DNA from: Variovorax fucosicus
Lineage (GTDB): Bacteria; Pseudomonadota; Gammaproteobacteria; Burkholderiales; Burkholderiaceae_C
Assembly: GCF_030316825.1 (NCBI RefSeq)
Contig: NZ_JASZYU010000003.1
Coordinates: forward strand, 124,001 to 188,000
Direction: 5' to 3'
DNA length: 64,000 bases
Part shown: in pieces, positions 43,745-52,591 of the stretch
Layout of the letters: every line of letters begins with the position of its first letter
Numbering within the stretch: position 1 is the stretch's first letter
Translations under genes and position numbers: made by a program
Notes under the pieces: generated by a model
Told to the model about the DNA's origin: nothing
The model's database searches: none
The model's input: only the letters and a program-made list of their open reading frames with translations

Positions 43745-44208
43745 AGCTGCTGGTGGTCGCAGTCGGGCAACGCATGCCCGACTGGGCGCAGACCGCCTGG
43801 GACGACTATGCCAAGCGCTTCCCGCCCGAACTGAAACTCGAACTGCGCGCGGTCAAGACCGAGCCACGCGGCTCCAAGACCCTCGAGACCCTCTATGCGG
43901 CCGAACGCGAGCGCATCGAGGGCGCGATTGCCAAGGGCATGCGCATCGTCGCACTCGACGAGCGCGGCACGGCGCTCACGACCAAGGCGTTGGCGGCCAG
44001 GCTGCAGGCCTGGCAGGGCGAGGGCGACGACGTGGCGCTGGTGATCGGCGGGCCTGACGGGCTCGACCCGGCGTTCAAGGCGGCCGCGCACGAACGCATT
44101 CGCCTGTCGGATCTGACGCTGCCCCACGCGATGGCGCGGGTGCTGCTGGTCGAGCAGTTGTACCGCGCCTGGTCGGTCAACGCGGGCCATCCGTATCACC
44201 GCGAATGA
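43741..44208 (+). CDS. rlmH: 23S rRNA (pseudouridine-1915-N3)-methyltransferase
   Basis: A 155-residue SPOUT methyltransferase that methylates pseudouridine 1915 in helix 69 of 23S rRNA. The C-terminal knot motifs [11 protein letters not shown] and [29 protein letters not shown] are nearly invariant in the family. Length is exactly typical. It overlaps rsfS by 4 bases and maf by 4 bases. Confidence 0.97.
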   Translation: MKLLVVAVGQRMPDWAQTAWDDYAKRFPPELKLELRAVKTEPRGSKTLETLYAAERERIEGAIAKGMRIVALDERGTALTTKALAARLQAWQGEGDDVALVIGGPDGLDPAFKAAAHERIRLSDLTLPHAMARVLLVEQLYRAWSVNAGHPYHRE

Positions 44209-44849
44209 CTTCTTCTGCCTCGCCTTCCTTCATCTATCTGGCTTCGCAGAGTCCTCGTCGTGCGCAACTGCTCGGGCAGCTCGGCGTGCACCATGAACTG
44301 CTGCTGCCCGCACCCGACGAGGATGCCGAGGCGCTCGAGGCGGTGCACGGCGGCGAGTCGCCGAGCGCGTACGTGCAGCGAGTGACTGCGCTCAAGCTCG
44401 ATGCGGCCGTGGCGCGCCATGCACGGCTGGGCTTGCCGCCGGCACCGGTCCTCTGCGCTGACACCACGGTGGCGCTGGGCCGCGCCATCCTCGGCAAGCC
44501 GGAGGACGCGCGCGACGCACGGCGCATGCTCGCGCTGCTGTCGGGCCACACCCACCGCGTGCTGACAGCCGTGGCGCTGCAGAACGGCAAGCGCCGGTGG
44601 GCCGCGCTCAGCGTCTCGCGCGTGACCTTCGGGCCGATCGGCCGCAGCGAAATCGCCGACTACGTGGACAGCGGCGAGTCGCTCGGCAAGGCCGGCGCCT
44701 ATGCGGTGCAAGGCCGCGCTGCCGCCTTCATCGCGCACATGACCGGTTCGTATTCGGGCATCATGGGCCTTCCCATGTACGAGACAAACGCGCTGCTGAA
44801 GTCGGCCGGATTCAAGCGCCAGGCCACACCCCCATGCAAGACATCCTGA
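44205..44849 (+). CDS. maf: Maf-family nucleoside triphosphate pyrophosphatase
   Basis: A 214-residue Maf/YhdE-type house-cleaning pyrophosphatase. [14 protein letters not shown] near the N-terminus, [19 protein letters not shown] in the middle, and [33 protein letters not shown] are the family signatures. Sequence type suggests the dTTP/UTP-specific group rather than the 7-methyl-GTP group. It overlaps rlmH by 4 bases and rng by 16 bases. Confidence 0.93.
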   Translation: MTSSASPSFIYLASQSPRRAQLLGQLGVHHELLLPAPDEDAEALEAVHGGESPSAYVQRVTALKLDAAVARHARLGLPPAPVLCADTTVALGRAILGKPEDARDARRMLALLSGHTHRVLTAVALQNGKRRWAALSVSRVTFGPIGRSEIADYVDSGESLGKAGAYAVQGRAAAFIAHMTGSYSGIMGLPMYETNALLKSAGFKRQATPPCKTS

Positions 44850-46366
44850 TCAACTGGTCACCCCAGGAGACCCGCGTCGCGCTGGTCGAATACGGCTCGG
44901 TGCAGGAACTGCACGTGGAGCGCACGCTCGAGCGCGGCCTGGTCGGCAATGTCTACCTCGGCAAGGTCTCGCGTGTGTTGCCGGGCATGCAGTCTGCCTT
45001 CATCGACATCGGGCTGGAGCGCACCGCGTTCCTGCATGTGGCCGATATCGTCGCGCCGTTCACGCCGGGCTCGCGGCCGATGACGGCGTCGCCCGAGCGC
45101 GACCACCGCGGCGGCAATGGCAGCGCGATCGTCCCGATCGAGAAGCAGGTGTTCGAAGGCCAGTCGCTGCTGGTGCAGGTGATCAAGGATCCGATCGGCA
45201 GCAAGGGCGCGCGGCTGTCCACGCAGATCAGCATCGCGGGCCGGCTGCTCGTGTTCCTGCCGCAGGACAACCACATCGGCGTGTCGCAGAAGATTCCGTC
45301 CGACCTGCGCGACGCGTTGCGCGCACGCATGCAGGCGTTGATCGAAGCCGCAGCAGCCGCCGACAGCGGCGGGGTGGTGCCCGCCAGCACCGGCGGCTTC
45401 ATCCTGCGCACCAATGGCGAGGATTCGAGCGATGCCGAACTGGCCGAAGACATCGCTTACCTGCGCAAGACCTGGTCGCGCATCCGCGAGCTGTCGACGC
45501 GGCTGCCGCCGATGTCGCTGCTGCATCAGGATTTGAGTCTGCTGCAGCGGGTGCTGCGCGACCTGACCAGCGAAGACACGCAGGCGATCCGGATCGACTC
45601 GCGCGAGCAGTTCGATGCATTGGTGAAGTTCGGCCGCGAGTTCATGCCGCAAGCGGTCGACAAGCTGCAGCTCTACAAGGGCGAACGGCCGATCTTCGAT
45701 CTATGCGCGGTCGACGAAGAGATCGCGCGTGCGCTGGGGCGGCGGGTCGAGCTCAAGTCCGGCGGCTACCTGGTGGTCGACCAGACCGAGGCGCTGACCA
45801 CGGTCGACGTGAACACCGGCGGCTTCGTGGGCGCACGCAACTTCGACGACACCATCTTCAAGACGAATCTCGAAGCGGCCCAGGCGATCGCGCGGCAACT
45901 GCGGCTGCGCAACCTGGGCGGCATCATCATCGTCGACTTCATCGACATGGTGCGCGACGACCATCGCGAGCAGGTGCTGGCCGAGTTCCGCAAGCAACTC
46001 GCGCGGGATCGGGTCAAGACCACGGCCGGCAGCTTCTCGCAGCTCGGTCTGGTGGAGATGACGCGCAAGCGCACCCGCGAGTCGCTGGCCCACATGTTGT
46101 GCGAGCCCTGTGCGGCCTGCGGCGGGCAGGGCATCGTGAAGACCGCGCGCAGCGTGGCCTACGACGTGCTGCGCGAGATCCTGCGCGAGGCGCGCCAGTT
46201 CACGCCGCGCGAGTTCCGCATCGTCTCGTCGCCGCAGGTGATCGAGTTGTTCCTCGACGAGGAAAGCCAGCACCTGGCGGGGCTGAGCGACTTCATCGGC
46301 AAGCCGATTTCGCTCCAATCCGAGGCGTCGATGGGCCAAGGGCAATACGACATAGTGCTGCTCTAA
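44834..46366 (+). CDS. rng: Ribonuclease G
   Basis: A 510-residue endoribonuclease of the RNase E/G family, active on 5' ends of 16S rRNA and mRNAs. An S1-like RNA-binding region covers about residues 36-130 ([24 protein letters not shown]). The catalytic core has [14 protein letters not shown] and [10 protein letters not shown] with the metal Asp residues, and [11 protein letters not shown] is the zinc-link motif. There is no long C-terminal scaffold, so RNase G rather than E. A loop around residues 80-95 ([18 protein letters not shown]) is a modest insertion. It converges on msbA with a gap of only four bases. Confidence 0.95.
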   Translation: MQDILINWSPQETRVALVEYGSVQELHVERTLERGLVGNVYLGKVSRVLPGMQSAFIDIGLERTAFLHVADIVAPFTPGSRPMTASPERDHRGGNGSAIVPIEKQVFEGQSLLVQVIKDPIGSKGARLSTQISIAGRLLVFLPQDNHIGVSQKIPSDLRDALRARMQALIEAAAAADSGGVVPASTGGFILRTNGEDSSDAELAEDIAYLRKTWSRIRELSTRLPPMSLLHQDLSLLQRVLRDLTSEDTQAIRIDSREQFDALVKFGREFMPQAVDKLQLYKGERPIFDLCAVDEEIARALGRRVELKSGGYLVVDQTEALTTVDVNTGGFVGARNFDDTIFKTNLEAAQAIARQLRLRNLGGIIIVDFIDMVRDDHREQVLAEFRKQLARDRVKTTAGSFSQLGLVEMTRKRTRESLAHMLCEPCAACGGQGIVKTARSVAYDVLREILREARQFTPREFRIVSSPQVIELFLDEESQHLAGLSDFIGKPISLQSEASMGQGQYDIVLL

Positions 46367-46370
46367 CCGC

Positions 46371-48155
46371 TCAGAGGGTCGGATCCTGGCCCGCCGGAGC
46401 GGTGCGCACGGCATGCGTCTGCAAGCGCGCATAGAGGCCGTCGAGCGCCATCAGCTGGTCGTGGCTGCCGAGCTCGGCGATGCGGCCATGCTCCATCACC
46501 ACGATCCGATCCGCATGCTGGATGGTTGAGAGCCGGTGCGCCACGATGAGCGTGGTGCGGCCCTGCATCAGGCGGTTCAGCGCTTCCTGCACCAGCCGTT
46601 CGGATTCGGTGTCGAGTGCCGAGGTTGCTTCGTCGAGCAACAGGATCGGTGCGTCCTTGTAGAGTGCGCGGGCGATGGCGAGGCGCTGCCGCTGGCCGCC
46701 TGAAAGTTCGGTCGCGTTGTGGCCGAGCACGGTGTCGATGCCCTGCGGCAGGCTCTGCACATGCATCGTGAGGTTGGCGGCTTCCACGGAGGCGATCACG
46801 CGCGCACGGTCGATCGTGGCACCGAGTGCCACGTTGGCCGCGAGCGTGTCGTTCAGCATGACGACGTCCTGGCTCACCATCGCGAACTGGGCACGCAGGC
46901 TGGCCAGTTTCCATTGGTCGATTGCATGGCCGTCGAGCAGCACGGCGCCGCCGCTCGGGAGCACGAAGCGCGGCAGCAGGTTGACCAGCGTGGTCTTGCC
47001 GGAGCCGGAGGGCCCCACGAAGGCAATCACTTCGCCGGGCTCGATCGTCAGGTTCACGCCGTCCAGCGCCCGGGCTTCGTCGGCGCCGCGATAGTTCACT
47101 TGGACGTTGCGCAGTTCGATGTGGCCGGCCGCGCGGGCGGCCTCGAAACCGCCTTGCGGTTCGGCGCCGACATCGTCGATGAGCACCAGTCCGCGCTCGA
47201 GCGCTGCGAGGCCGCGCGTGATCGGGTTGGCCATGTCGGCCAGCCGCCGGATCGGTGCGATCAACATCAGCATGGCCGTGATGTAGGCCACGAAGCCGCC
47301 TACCGTCAGGCCCTGTTCGCCGCTTTGCCAGAGCGCGATCATCACCACCACCGACAGCGCCACGGCGGCCAGCAACTGCGTGAGCGGCGTCATGGCGGCC
47401 GAAGCAATGGTTGATTTGACGGCGAGCCGGTTCAGGCTCTGGCTCAACTGCTCGAAGCGGGCGAGCTGGCCGGTTTCGGCACCATGCAGCCGCACCATGC
47501 GGTGCGCCAGCACGTTCTCTTCGACCACGTAGGCGAGGTCGTCGGTGGCCTTCTGGCCGAGGCGCGTGAGGTGGTACAGCCGCTTCGACAGCACCTTCAT
47601 GATCCAGGCCACGCCCGGCACCAGCACGCCGACGATCAGTGTGAGTTTCCAGTTCAGGTAGATCAGATAGGCGAGCAGTGCGATCAGCGTGAAGCCGTCG
47701 CGCGACAACCCAAGCAGCGCCTGCACCAGCAGCATGGCGCCTGTCTGCACCTCGTAGACCACGGTGTTCGACAGCGCACTGGCCGACTGGCGCGAGAACA
47801 ATGCCAGTTCCGCGGCGAGCAGCCGCTCGAACAGTACGCGACGCAACCGCTGCATGCCCTCGTTGGCAATGCGTGCCAGCGCGTACTGCGAAATGAATTG
47901 CGCGACGCCCCGAACTGCAAACAAAAGGATGATGGCGGCAGGCACCGTCCACAGCGCGAGCTGTCCGCGCGTGAAGCCGCGGTCGAGCAGCGGCTTGAGC
48001 AGCGCGGGCATCAGTGGTTCGGTGAGCGCGGCGATCATCGCGGTCGCGATGCCGAGCGTCCACCACCGGCGGGAGCCGCCGAACCATGTCATCAGCCTTG
48101 CCAGCCGGCGCATCAGGGGAGGGCGCGCGCTCGCGTCGGCGGGGGAAGACTGCAT
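46371..48155 (-). CDS. msbA: Lipid A export ABC transporter MsbA
   Basis: A 594-residue half-transporter: six membrane helices in the first 320 residues, then an ATPase domain with GPSGSGKTTLVNLLPRF (Walker A), TELSGGQRQRLAIARAL (signature) and ILLLDEATSALD (Walker B). It flips lipid A-core across the inner membrane. The ATG at 48155 removes a basic upstream stretch with no homology. Closely related multidrug ABC exporters are the alternative, but length and the GPSGSGKTT to NLLPRF context favour MsbA. It is divergent from tolB across about 150 bases that hold both promoters. Confidence 0.9.
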   Translation of the reverse strand: MQSSPADASARPPLMRRLARLMTWFGGSRRWWTLGIATAMIAALTEPLMPALLKPLLDRGFTRGQLALWTVPAAIILLFAVRGVAQFISQYALARIANEGMQRLRRVLFERLLAAELALFSRQSASALSNTVVYEVQTGAMLLVQALLGLSRDGFTLIALLAYLIYLNWKLTLIVGVLVPGVAWIMKVLSKRLYHLTRLGQKATDDLAYVVEENVLAHRMVRLHGAETGQLARFEQLSQSLNRLAVKSTIASAAMTPLTQLLAAVALSVVVMIALWQSGEQGLTVGGFVAYITAMLMLIAPIRRLADMANPITRGLAALERGLVLIDDVGAEPQGGFEAARAAGHIELRNVQVNYRGADEARALDGVNLTIEPGEVIAFVGPSGSGKTTLVNLLPRFVLPSGGAVLLDGHAIDQWKLASLRAQFAMVSQDVVMLNDTLAANVALGATIDRARVIASVEAANLTMHVQSLPQGIDTVLGHNATELSGGQRQRLAIARALYKDAPILLLDEATSALDTESERLVQEALNRLMQGRTTLIVAHRLSTIQHADRIVVMEHGRIAELGSHDQLMALDGLYARLQTHAVRTAPAGQDPTL

Positions 48156-48305
48156 GGCGGCGCATTCTACGGGTGGCACTTGCACCAGGCCCTTGCACCG
48201 GAAGGCCATACACAGTTTGTGACGTTGCCTGCGGCGCAATGTGTACCATGTAGCCTCGTTACGCCCGGGCCAGAAACTTTCTTCCCGGAAACATCTCCGA
48301 TCTGC

Positions 48306-49622
48306 ATGAACAAGCCGTTGCCCGTTTCTTTCCCAACTCCTTCTTCATCGTTTTTCACCCGCCGCGGCCTTGTCGCGGCTCTCGCTGCCTCCCCCGTGAT
48401 CCCTGCACTGGCCCAGTTCCGGGTCGAGGTGTCGGGCGTGGGGCTCACGCAGTTGCCGATCGCGCTCGTCCCGTTCAAGGGGCAGGACGCGTCGCCCCAA
48501 AAGATTTCTGCCATCGTGCAGGCCGATCTTGAACGCAGCGGCCAGTTCCGCGGCGTCGATGCATCGGGCCAGGCGCTCGATGAAACCTCGCGTCCCGATC
48601 TCACGCTTTGGCGCCAGCGCACTGCCGATTCGGTGGTGGCAGGCAGCGTCACGCGCCTTGCCGACGGCCGCTACACGGTGCTGTTCCGATTGTGGGACGT
48701 GGTGCGTGGCCAGGATCTGGGCGGCCAGAGCTACACCGTGCCGCAGGGCGACCTGCGCTTGGCATCGCACCGCATCGCCGACTTCGTCTACGAAAAGCTG
48801 ACTGGCGAAAAAGGCATCTTCTCAACCCGCATTGCCTATGTGACCAAGGCCGGCAGCCGTTATTCCCTCTGGGTCGCCGATGCCGATGGCGAGAACGCGC
48901 AGGCTGCGCTCGCGAGCCCGGAGCCCATCATCTCTCCGGTGTGGTCGTCCAATGGATCGCAACTGGCCTATGTGTCGTTCGAGTCGCGCAAGCCCGTGGT
49001 CTACGTGCACAACGTGGCCAACGGACAGCGGCGCCTGCTGGCCAACTTCCGCGGCTCCAACAGCGCGCCGGCCTGGGCGCCCGATGGCAATTCGCTGGCG
49101 GTGACGCTGAGCCGCGACGGTGGTTCGCAGCTCTACACGATCCCGGCTGCGGGCGGCGAACCGCGGCGGCTTACGCAAAGCAACAGCATCGACACCGAGC
49201 CGGTGTTTTCGGCTGATGGCAGCACCATCTACTTCGTGAGCGACCGCGGTGGTGCGCCGCAAATCTACAAAATGGGCGCCAGCGGCGGCAACCCGACGCG
49301 GGTCACCTTCAGCGGCACCTACAACATTTCGCCGTCAATCAGCGGAGATGGCCGGTGGTTGGCCTACATCTCGCGGGTGGGCGGAGCCTTCAAACTCCAC
49401 GTGATGGAGTTGGCCACCGGCAATGTGACGGCCATCACCGACACCAGCGCCGATGAAAATCCGAGTTTTGCACCGAACAGCAAGCTGATCGTCTACGCCA
49501 CCCAGCTGCAAGGCAGGGAAGCGCTGATGACGACCACGCTCGATGGAAAAATCAAGGCACGGCTGGCGGGGCAGGCAGGCGACATACGGGAACCGGACTG
49601 GGGTCCGTTTCAAAAGCAATGA
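48306..49622 (+). CDS. tolB: Tol-Pal system protein TolB
   Basis: A 438-residue periplasmic protein. The signal region contains TRRGLVAALAAS, a possible twin-arginine motif, and ends near PALAQF. Residues to about 165 are the N-terminal domain that binds TolA or Pal, followed by a six-bladed propeller with repeated SP-WSSNGSQLAYVS, PAWAPDGNSLAVT, PVFSADGSTIYFVSDR and SPSISGDGRWLAYIS blades. It keeps the outer membrane attached during division. Upstream tolQRA are not beside it in this window; msbA lies opposite. pal follows after 20 bases. Confidence 0.95.
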   Translation: MNKPLPVSFPTPSSSFFTRRGLVAALAASPVIPALAQFRVEVSGVGLTQLPIALVPFKGQDASPQKISAIVQADLERSGQFRGVDASGQALDETSRPDLTLWRQRTADSVVAGSVTRLADGRYTVLFRLWDVVRGQDLGGQSYTVPQGDLRLASHRIADFVYEKLTGEKGIFSTRIAYVTKAGSRYSLWVADADGENAQAALASPEPIISPVWSSNGSQLAYVSFESRKPVVYVHNVANGQRRLLANFRGSNSAPAWAPDGNSLAVTLSRDGGSQLYTIPAAGGEPRRLTQSNSIDTEPVFSADGSTIYFVSDRGGAPQIYKMGASGGNPTRVTFSGTYNISPSISGDGRWLAYISRVGGAFKLHVMELATGNVTAITDTSADENPSFAPNSKLIVYATQLQGREALMTTTLDGKIKARLAGQAGDIREPDWGPFQKQ

Positions 49623-49642
49623 TTAACTTGAGGAGTTCGAGA

Positions 49643-50155
49643 ATGTTGAAACGTACGATTTATTCGCTCGCCATCGTGGCGCTGATTGCCGGTTGCTCGT
49701 CGGGCACCAAGCTGAACGACACGCCGGTCACAGACGGCCGCGCTGGCGGCATGGGCCAGGGCGCGCAAAGCGGTGTGGCTCCTGTCACCATCGACCAGAG
49801 CGCGCTGAATGCGCAAGGCCCGGTGGGCGTCGCCCGCATCGTGTATTTCGACTACGACAGCTACACGGTCAAGCCCGAGTTCCAGTCGCTGATCGATGCG
49901 CACGCACGTTTCCTCAAGACGAATCCTGCACGTCGTGTTTCGATCGAAGGCCATACCGACGAACGTGGCGGCCGCGAATACAACCTGGCACTCGGCCAGA
50001 AGCGTTCTGAAGCCGTGCGCCGCGCACTCGCGCTGCTCGGCGTCGGCGACAGCCAGGTCGAAGCTGTGAGCTTCGGCAAGGAAAAGCCGGCAGTGCAGGG
50101 CGGCGGTGAAGCGGCGTGGGCACAGAACCGTCGCGCCGAGATTTCCTACCGTTGA
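49643..50155 (+). CDS. pal: Peptidoglycan-associated lipoprotein Pal
   Basis: A 170-residue outer-membrane lipoprotein. The lipobox LIAGC places the lipid on Cys18. A Gly/Ala-rich linker leads to an OmpA-like domain with VYFDYDSYTVKPEF, SIEGHTDERGGREYN and NLALGQKRSEAVRRAL, the peptidoglycan-binding motif. ATG 49643 has GAGGAG about 9 bases upstream, so an in-frame ATG eight codons earlier was not used. It sits between tolB and cpoB in the usual order. Confidence 0.96.
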   Translation: MLKRTIYSLAIVALIAGCSSGTKLNDTPVTDGRAGGMGQGAQSGVAPVTIDQSALNAQGPVGVARIVYFDYDSYTVKPEFQSLIDAHARFLKTNPARRVSIEGHTDERGGREYNLALGQKRSEAVRRALALLGVGDSQVEAVSFGKEKPAVQGGGEAAWAQNRRAEISYR

Positions 50156-50910
50156 TGATGATGGCCAGGCTGAGCCTGCGGCGTGCGGCCTGCGCCGCCG
50201 CCGTGCTGTGTGTCTCGATGGGCGCGAACGCGGCCTTGTTCGAGGATGACGAGGCGCGCCGCGCCATCCTCGACCTGCGTCAACGCGTCGAGACCATGCG
50301 GGTGCAGTCGGAAGGCGCCGCGCAGCGGGCCAGCGAACAGAACGCGCGCTCGGTGCTCGAACTGCAGTCGCAGATCGAAGCACTGCGGGCGGATCTGGCC
50401 CGCATGACGGGCCAGAACGAACAGCTGGCCAAGACCGTGTCGGATCTGCAGCAACGTCAGTCGACCGTGGACGATCGGTTGAAGAAGAGCGAGCCCTCGC
50501 AGGTCGCGGTCGATGGCCGCGAGTTCACGGCCGACCCGCGCGAGAAGTCCGACTTCGATGCAGCGCTGGGCGTGTTCCGCGCCGGCCAGTTCGCGCAGGC
50601 GCAAACCGCGTTTGCCGAGTTCGTCAAACGTTATCCACAGAGCGGCTACAACCCGTCGGCCTTGTTCTGGTTGGGCAACGCGCAGTACGCGACGCGCAAC
50701 TACAACGAGGCGATCGCCAATTTCCGTTCGATGCTGTCGCTTGCGCCGGACCATGCAAAGGCGCCCGAAGCAGTGCTGTCGATTGCGAACTGCCAGATCG
50801 AGCTGAAGGACACGCGCGCTGCGCGCCGCACGCTGGAAGACCTAGTCAAGGCCTACCCGCAGTCCGAAGCGGCCCAGGCAGGTCGCGAGCGCCTCTCCCG
50901 TCTGAAGTAG
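50155..50910 (+). CDS. cpoB: Cell division coordinator CpoB (YbgF)
   Basis: A 251-residue periplasmic protein. It has a signal peptide (CAAAVLCVSMGANAALF, cleavage near residue 27), a coiled-coil region at about residues 35-110 (RQRVETMRVQSEGAAQRASEQ..., with many Gln/Leu heptads), and three TPR units after residue 130 (FDAALGVFRAGQFAQAQTAF, NPSALFWLGNAQYATRNYNEAI, APEAVLSIANCQIEL). It links Tol-Pal with peptidoglycan synthesis at division. Three ATGs in tandem (50155, 50158, 50161) are possible; the first shares a base with the pal stop. Confidence 0.92.
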   Translation: MMMARLSLRRAACAAAVLCVSMGANAALFEDDEARRAILDLRQRVETMRVQSEGAAQRASEQNARSVLELQSQIEALRADLARMTGQNEQLAKTVSDLQQRQSTVDDRLKKSEPSQVAVDGREFTADPREKSDFDAALGVFRAGQFAQAQTAFAEFVKRYPQSGYNPSALFWLGNAQYATRNYNEAIANFRSMLSLAPDHAKAPEAVLSIANCQIELKDTRAARRTLEDLVKAYPQSEAAQAGRERLSRLK

Positions 50911-50921
50911 CAGGCGTCGCG

Positions 50922-51740
50922 GTGGACGCTCTCGCGTTGCCTGCCGCACCGCTCCCCGAAGAAGCCGACCTCGCGCGGCGCTTCGGTGGACTGGAGCGCC
51001 TTTACGGCGTGCCGGGGGCCAACAGCATCCGCAACGCGCACGTGCTTGTCGCCGGCATCGGTGGGGTAGGGTCGTGGGCCGTCGAGGCGCTCGCCCGCAG
51101 CGGTGTGGGGAGGCTGACGCTGATCGACCTCGACCATATCGCCGAGTCGAACATCAATCGCCAGATCCACGCGCTCGACAACACGGTCGGCCAGGCCAAG
51201 GTCGAGGCCATGGCGGCGCGCATTGCCCATATCAACCCCGACTGCCGCGTGCTGGCCATCGACGAATTCGTCGAGCCCGACAACTGGCCTGCATTGGTGC
51301 AGGCGGCGGTCGACGCACACGGGCCGTTGAGTGCCGTGATCGACGCATGCGACGACGGGCGCGCCAAGCTCTCGATGGCGGTCTGGGCGCGCGCGAGCCG
51401 CAGCCGCTTCATCACGGTGGGCGCTGCGGGCGGCAAGCGGCTCGCGCACCAGGTCGAGATCGACGACATCGCGCTGGCGACGCACGACCCGTTGCTGGCG
51501 CAGATGCGCAACCGCCTGCGCAAGCTGCATGGCGCCCCGCGCGAGGGCAAGAAGATAGGCGTGCCCGGCGTGTTCAGCCGAGAGGCCGTGGCGCCGCCCG
51601 ATGCGAGCTGCGCCATCGACGAGGGCGACGGCAGCCTGAACTGCCATGGCTACGGCTCGGTCGTCAGCGTCACCGCCACCTTCGGACAATGCGCCGCAGG
51701 CTGGGTTCTCGACCAGATTGCACGGGCCGGCACGCTATAA
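50922..51740 (+). CDS. tcdA: tRNA threonylcarbamoyladenosine dehydratase
   Basis: A 272-residue E1-like enzyme (TcdA/CsdL) that uses ATP to cyclise t6A37 to ct6A in tRNAs reading ANN codons. RFGGLERLYG is the family N-terminal motif, GIGGVGSWAVEALARSGVG (about 45-63) binds ATP, and LIDLDHIAESNINRQIHAL and VIDACDDGRAKL are the adenylation motifs. The start codon is GTG at 50922. It is 45 bases upstream of a tRNA-Lys(UUU) gene, itself an ANN-decoding tRNA. Confidence 0.93.
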   Translation: MDALALPAAPLPEEADLARRFGGLERLYGVPGANSIRNAHVLVAGIGGVGSWAVEALARSGVGRLTLIDLDHIAESNINRQIHALDNTVGQAKVEAMAARIAHINPDCRVLAIDEFVEPDNWPALVQAAVDAHGPLSAVIDACDDGRAKLSMAVWARASRSRFITVGAAGGKRLAHQVEIDDIALATHDPLLAQMRNRLRKLHGAPREGKKIGVPGVFSREAVAPPDASCAIDEGDGSLNCHGYGSVVSVTATFGQCAAGWVLDQIARAGTL

Positions 51741-51741
51741 T
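51736..51741 (+). promoter_or_regulatory. Candidate -10 element for the tRNA-Lys gene
   Basis: A perfect TATAAT overlaps the tcdA stop codon, 45 bases before the tRNA 5' end. The best -35-like hexamer (TTGCAC, 51718-51723) is only 12 bases away, too close, so the pair is imperfect. Confidence 0.35.
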
Positions 51742-51786
51742 CATTGGCTTTGCCGGGCTAGCTGCCTGGCGAGATGAGATCAGAGT

Positions 51787-51862
51787 GGGACGTTAGCTCA
51801 GTTGGTAGAGCAGCGGACTTTTAATCCGTTGGTCACAAGTTCGAATCTTGTACGTCCTACCA
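51787..51862 (+). tRNA. tRNA-Lys (anticodon UUU)
   Basis: A 76-base tRNA with encoded CCA. The acceptor stem is GGGACGT/ACGTCCT (first pair G-U). The D arm is GCTC/GAGC. The anticodon stem CGGA/TCCG holds the loop CTTTTAA with TTT at 51820-51822. The T arm is ACAAG/CTTGT around TTCGAAT. All tRNA invariant positions are present. It reads AAA and AAG codons. Confidence 0.97.
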
Positions 51863-51881
51863 CCGAACCCGCGTGGAATAT

Positions 51882-51916
51882 AAAAAGCCTGCTATCGAAA
51901 AGATAGCAGGCTTTTT
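51882..51916. terminator. Strong rho-independent terminator, bidirectional
   Basis: A perfect 15-bp stem (AAAAAGCCTGCTATC and GATAGCAGGCTTTTT) with a GAAAA loop follows the tRNA by 19 bases. A-run and T-run on both sides let it stop transcription of the tRNA on the plus strand and of the response regulator gene on the minus strand. Confidence 0.92.
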
Positions 51917-51948
51917 GCTTTTCCGCTGCGTTGCTTGATTGTTGCCCG

Positions 51949-52422
51949 TCAACAGGCAGCGGGATTGGAACCACGCGGTTCCATGGCTTCCCTGATCAAA
52001 CCAATTGGGTATCGCCCCTGATCGCGAGTGGCTCGCAGGTTCGGGAGCGGGAGGTCAAAAACCAAAAGCAGGCTGCGAAGCGCGGCGAAGAGTTCGCGGG
52101 AGCCTGCCGTCTTTTCGATGTAGATGTCGGCGCCGGCATCGATGCATTCGTCGGCAACGTCAGCTGCGGGCGATGCCGAATAAACCGCCAGGGGCACGCC
52201 GGGAAAATGCCGCTTGACCTTCTTGACCCCGGAGCAGCCCCTCGCGTCGGGCAGGTTCAGATCCAGGAGGATCAGGCCGGGAGATCCCGTCAAATCCACG
52301 CTCGGCATGAGTTCGGCCAGGCATCCGAGTTCGACCACCTTCCGATGGGGGTGCAGTCGGCGCATCACCATGGCGATGGCGTCGCGCATCATGGCGTGAT
52401 CGTCGACGACATAGATGTTCAT
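51949..52422 (-). CDS. Receiver-only response regulator
   Basis: A 157-residue CheY-like protein. Asp7, Asp8 and the phospho-acceptor Asp54 (LILLDLNLP) are present, with Ser82 (AVYSAS) and Lys104 (YIEKTAG) in the switch positions. After about residue 118 there is only a short tail (NLRATRDQGRYPIGLIREAMEP) and no DNA-binding domain, although the receiver itself resembles those of NarL/LuxR-type regulators. It may act by protein contact, or be a truncated NarL-type regulator. No histidine kinase is adjacent. It ends 32 bases before the bidirectional terminator. Confidence 0.85.
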   Translation of the reverse strand: MNIYVVDDHAMMRDAIAMVMRRLHPHRKVVELGCLAELMPSVDLTGSPGLILLDLNLPDARGCSGVKKVKRHFPGVPLAVYSASPAADVADECIDAGADIYIEKTAGSRELFAALRSLLLVFDLPLPNLRATRDQGRYPIGLIREAMEPRGSNPAAC

Positions 52423-52549
52423 GGCGGCGCGCGCAGGGGCTGTGCTGCGATGCTGCCGCGCAAGTCGACTGTGAATGCCTTGGCAGGCGTGGTCATAGGC
52501 GTTCCCCGGTCAAAGCTGGGATCCCGACCATATCTCAGGCACTCCGGGA

Positions 52550-52573
52550 GCTCTGTACGGCGGCGTACAGAGC
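52550..52573. promoter_or_regulatory. 24-base dyad upstream of the response regulator gene
   Basis: GCTCTGTACG and CGTACAGAGC form a perfect 10-bp inverted repeat around GCGG, located 128 bases upstream of the response regulator start and 19 bases past the stop of the next upstream gene. It has no T-run, so an operator is more likely than a terminator. Its CTGT-N10-ACAG half-sites look like a dimeric regulator site. Confidence 0.4.
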
Positions 52574-52591
52574 AAGCGAACAGAGCGAAAA

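Noticed and set aside
51787..51948. tRNA-Lys as an integration site for a mobile element
   Set aside because: No integrase, no direct repeat of the tRNA 3' end and no phage gene follow; the next element is a normal terminator.
52550..52573. lux-box reading of the CTGT-N10-ACAG dyad
   Set aside because: The spacing differs from the classical 20-bp lux box and no luxI or luxR gene is present in the window, so only a general operator is claimed.
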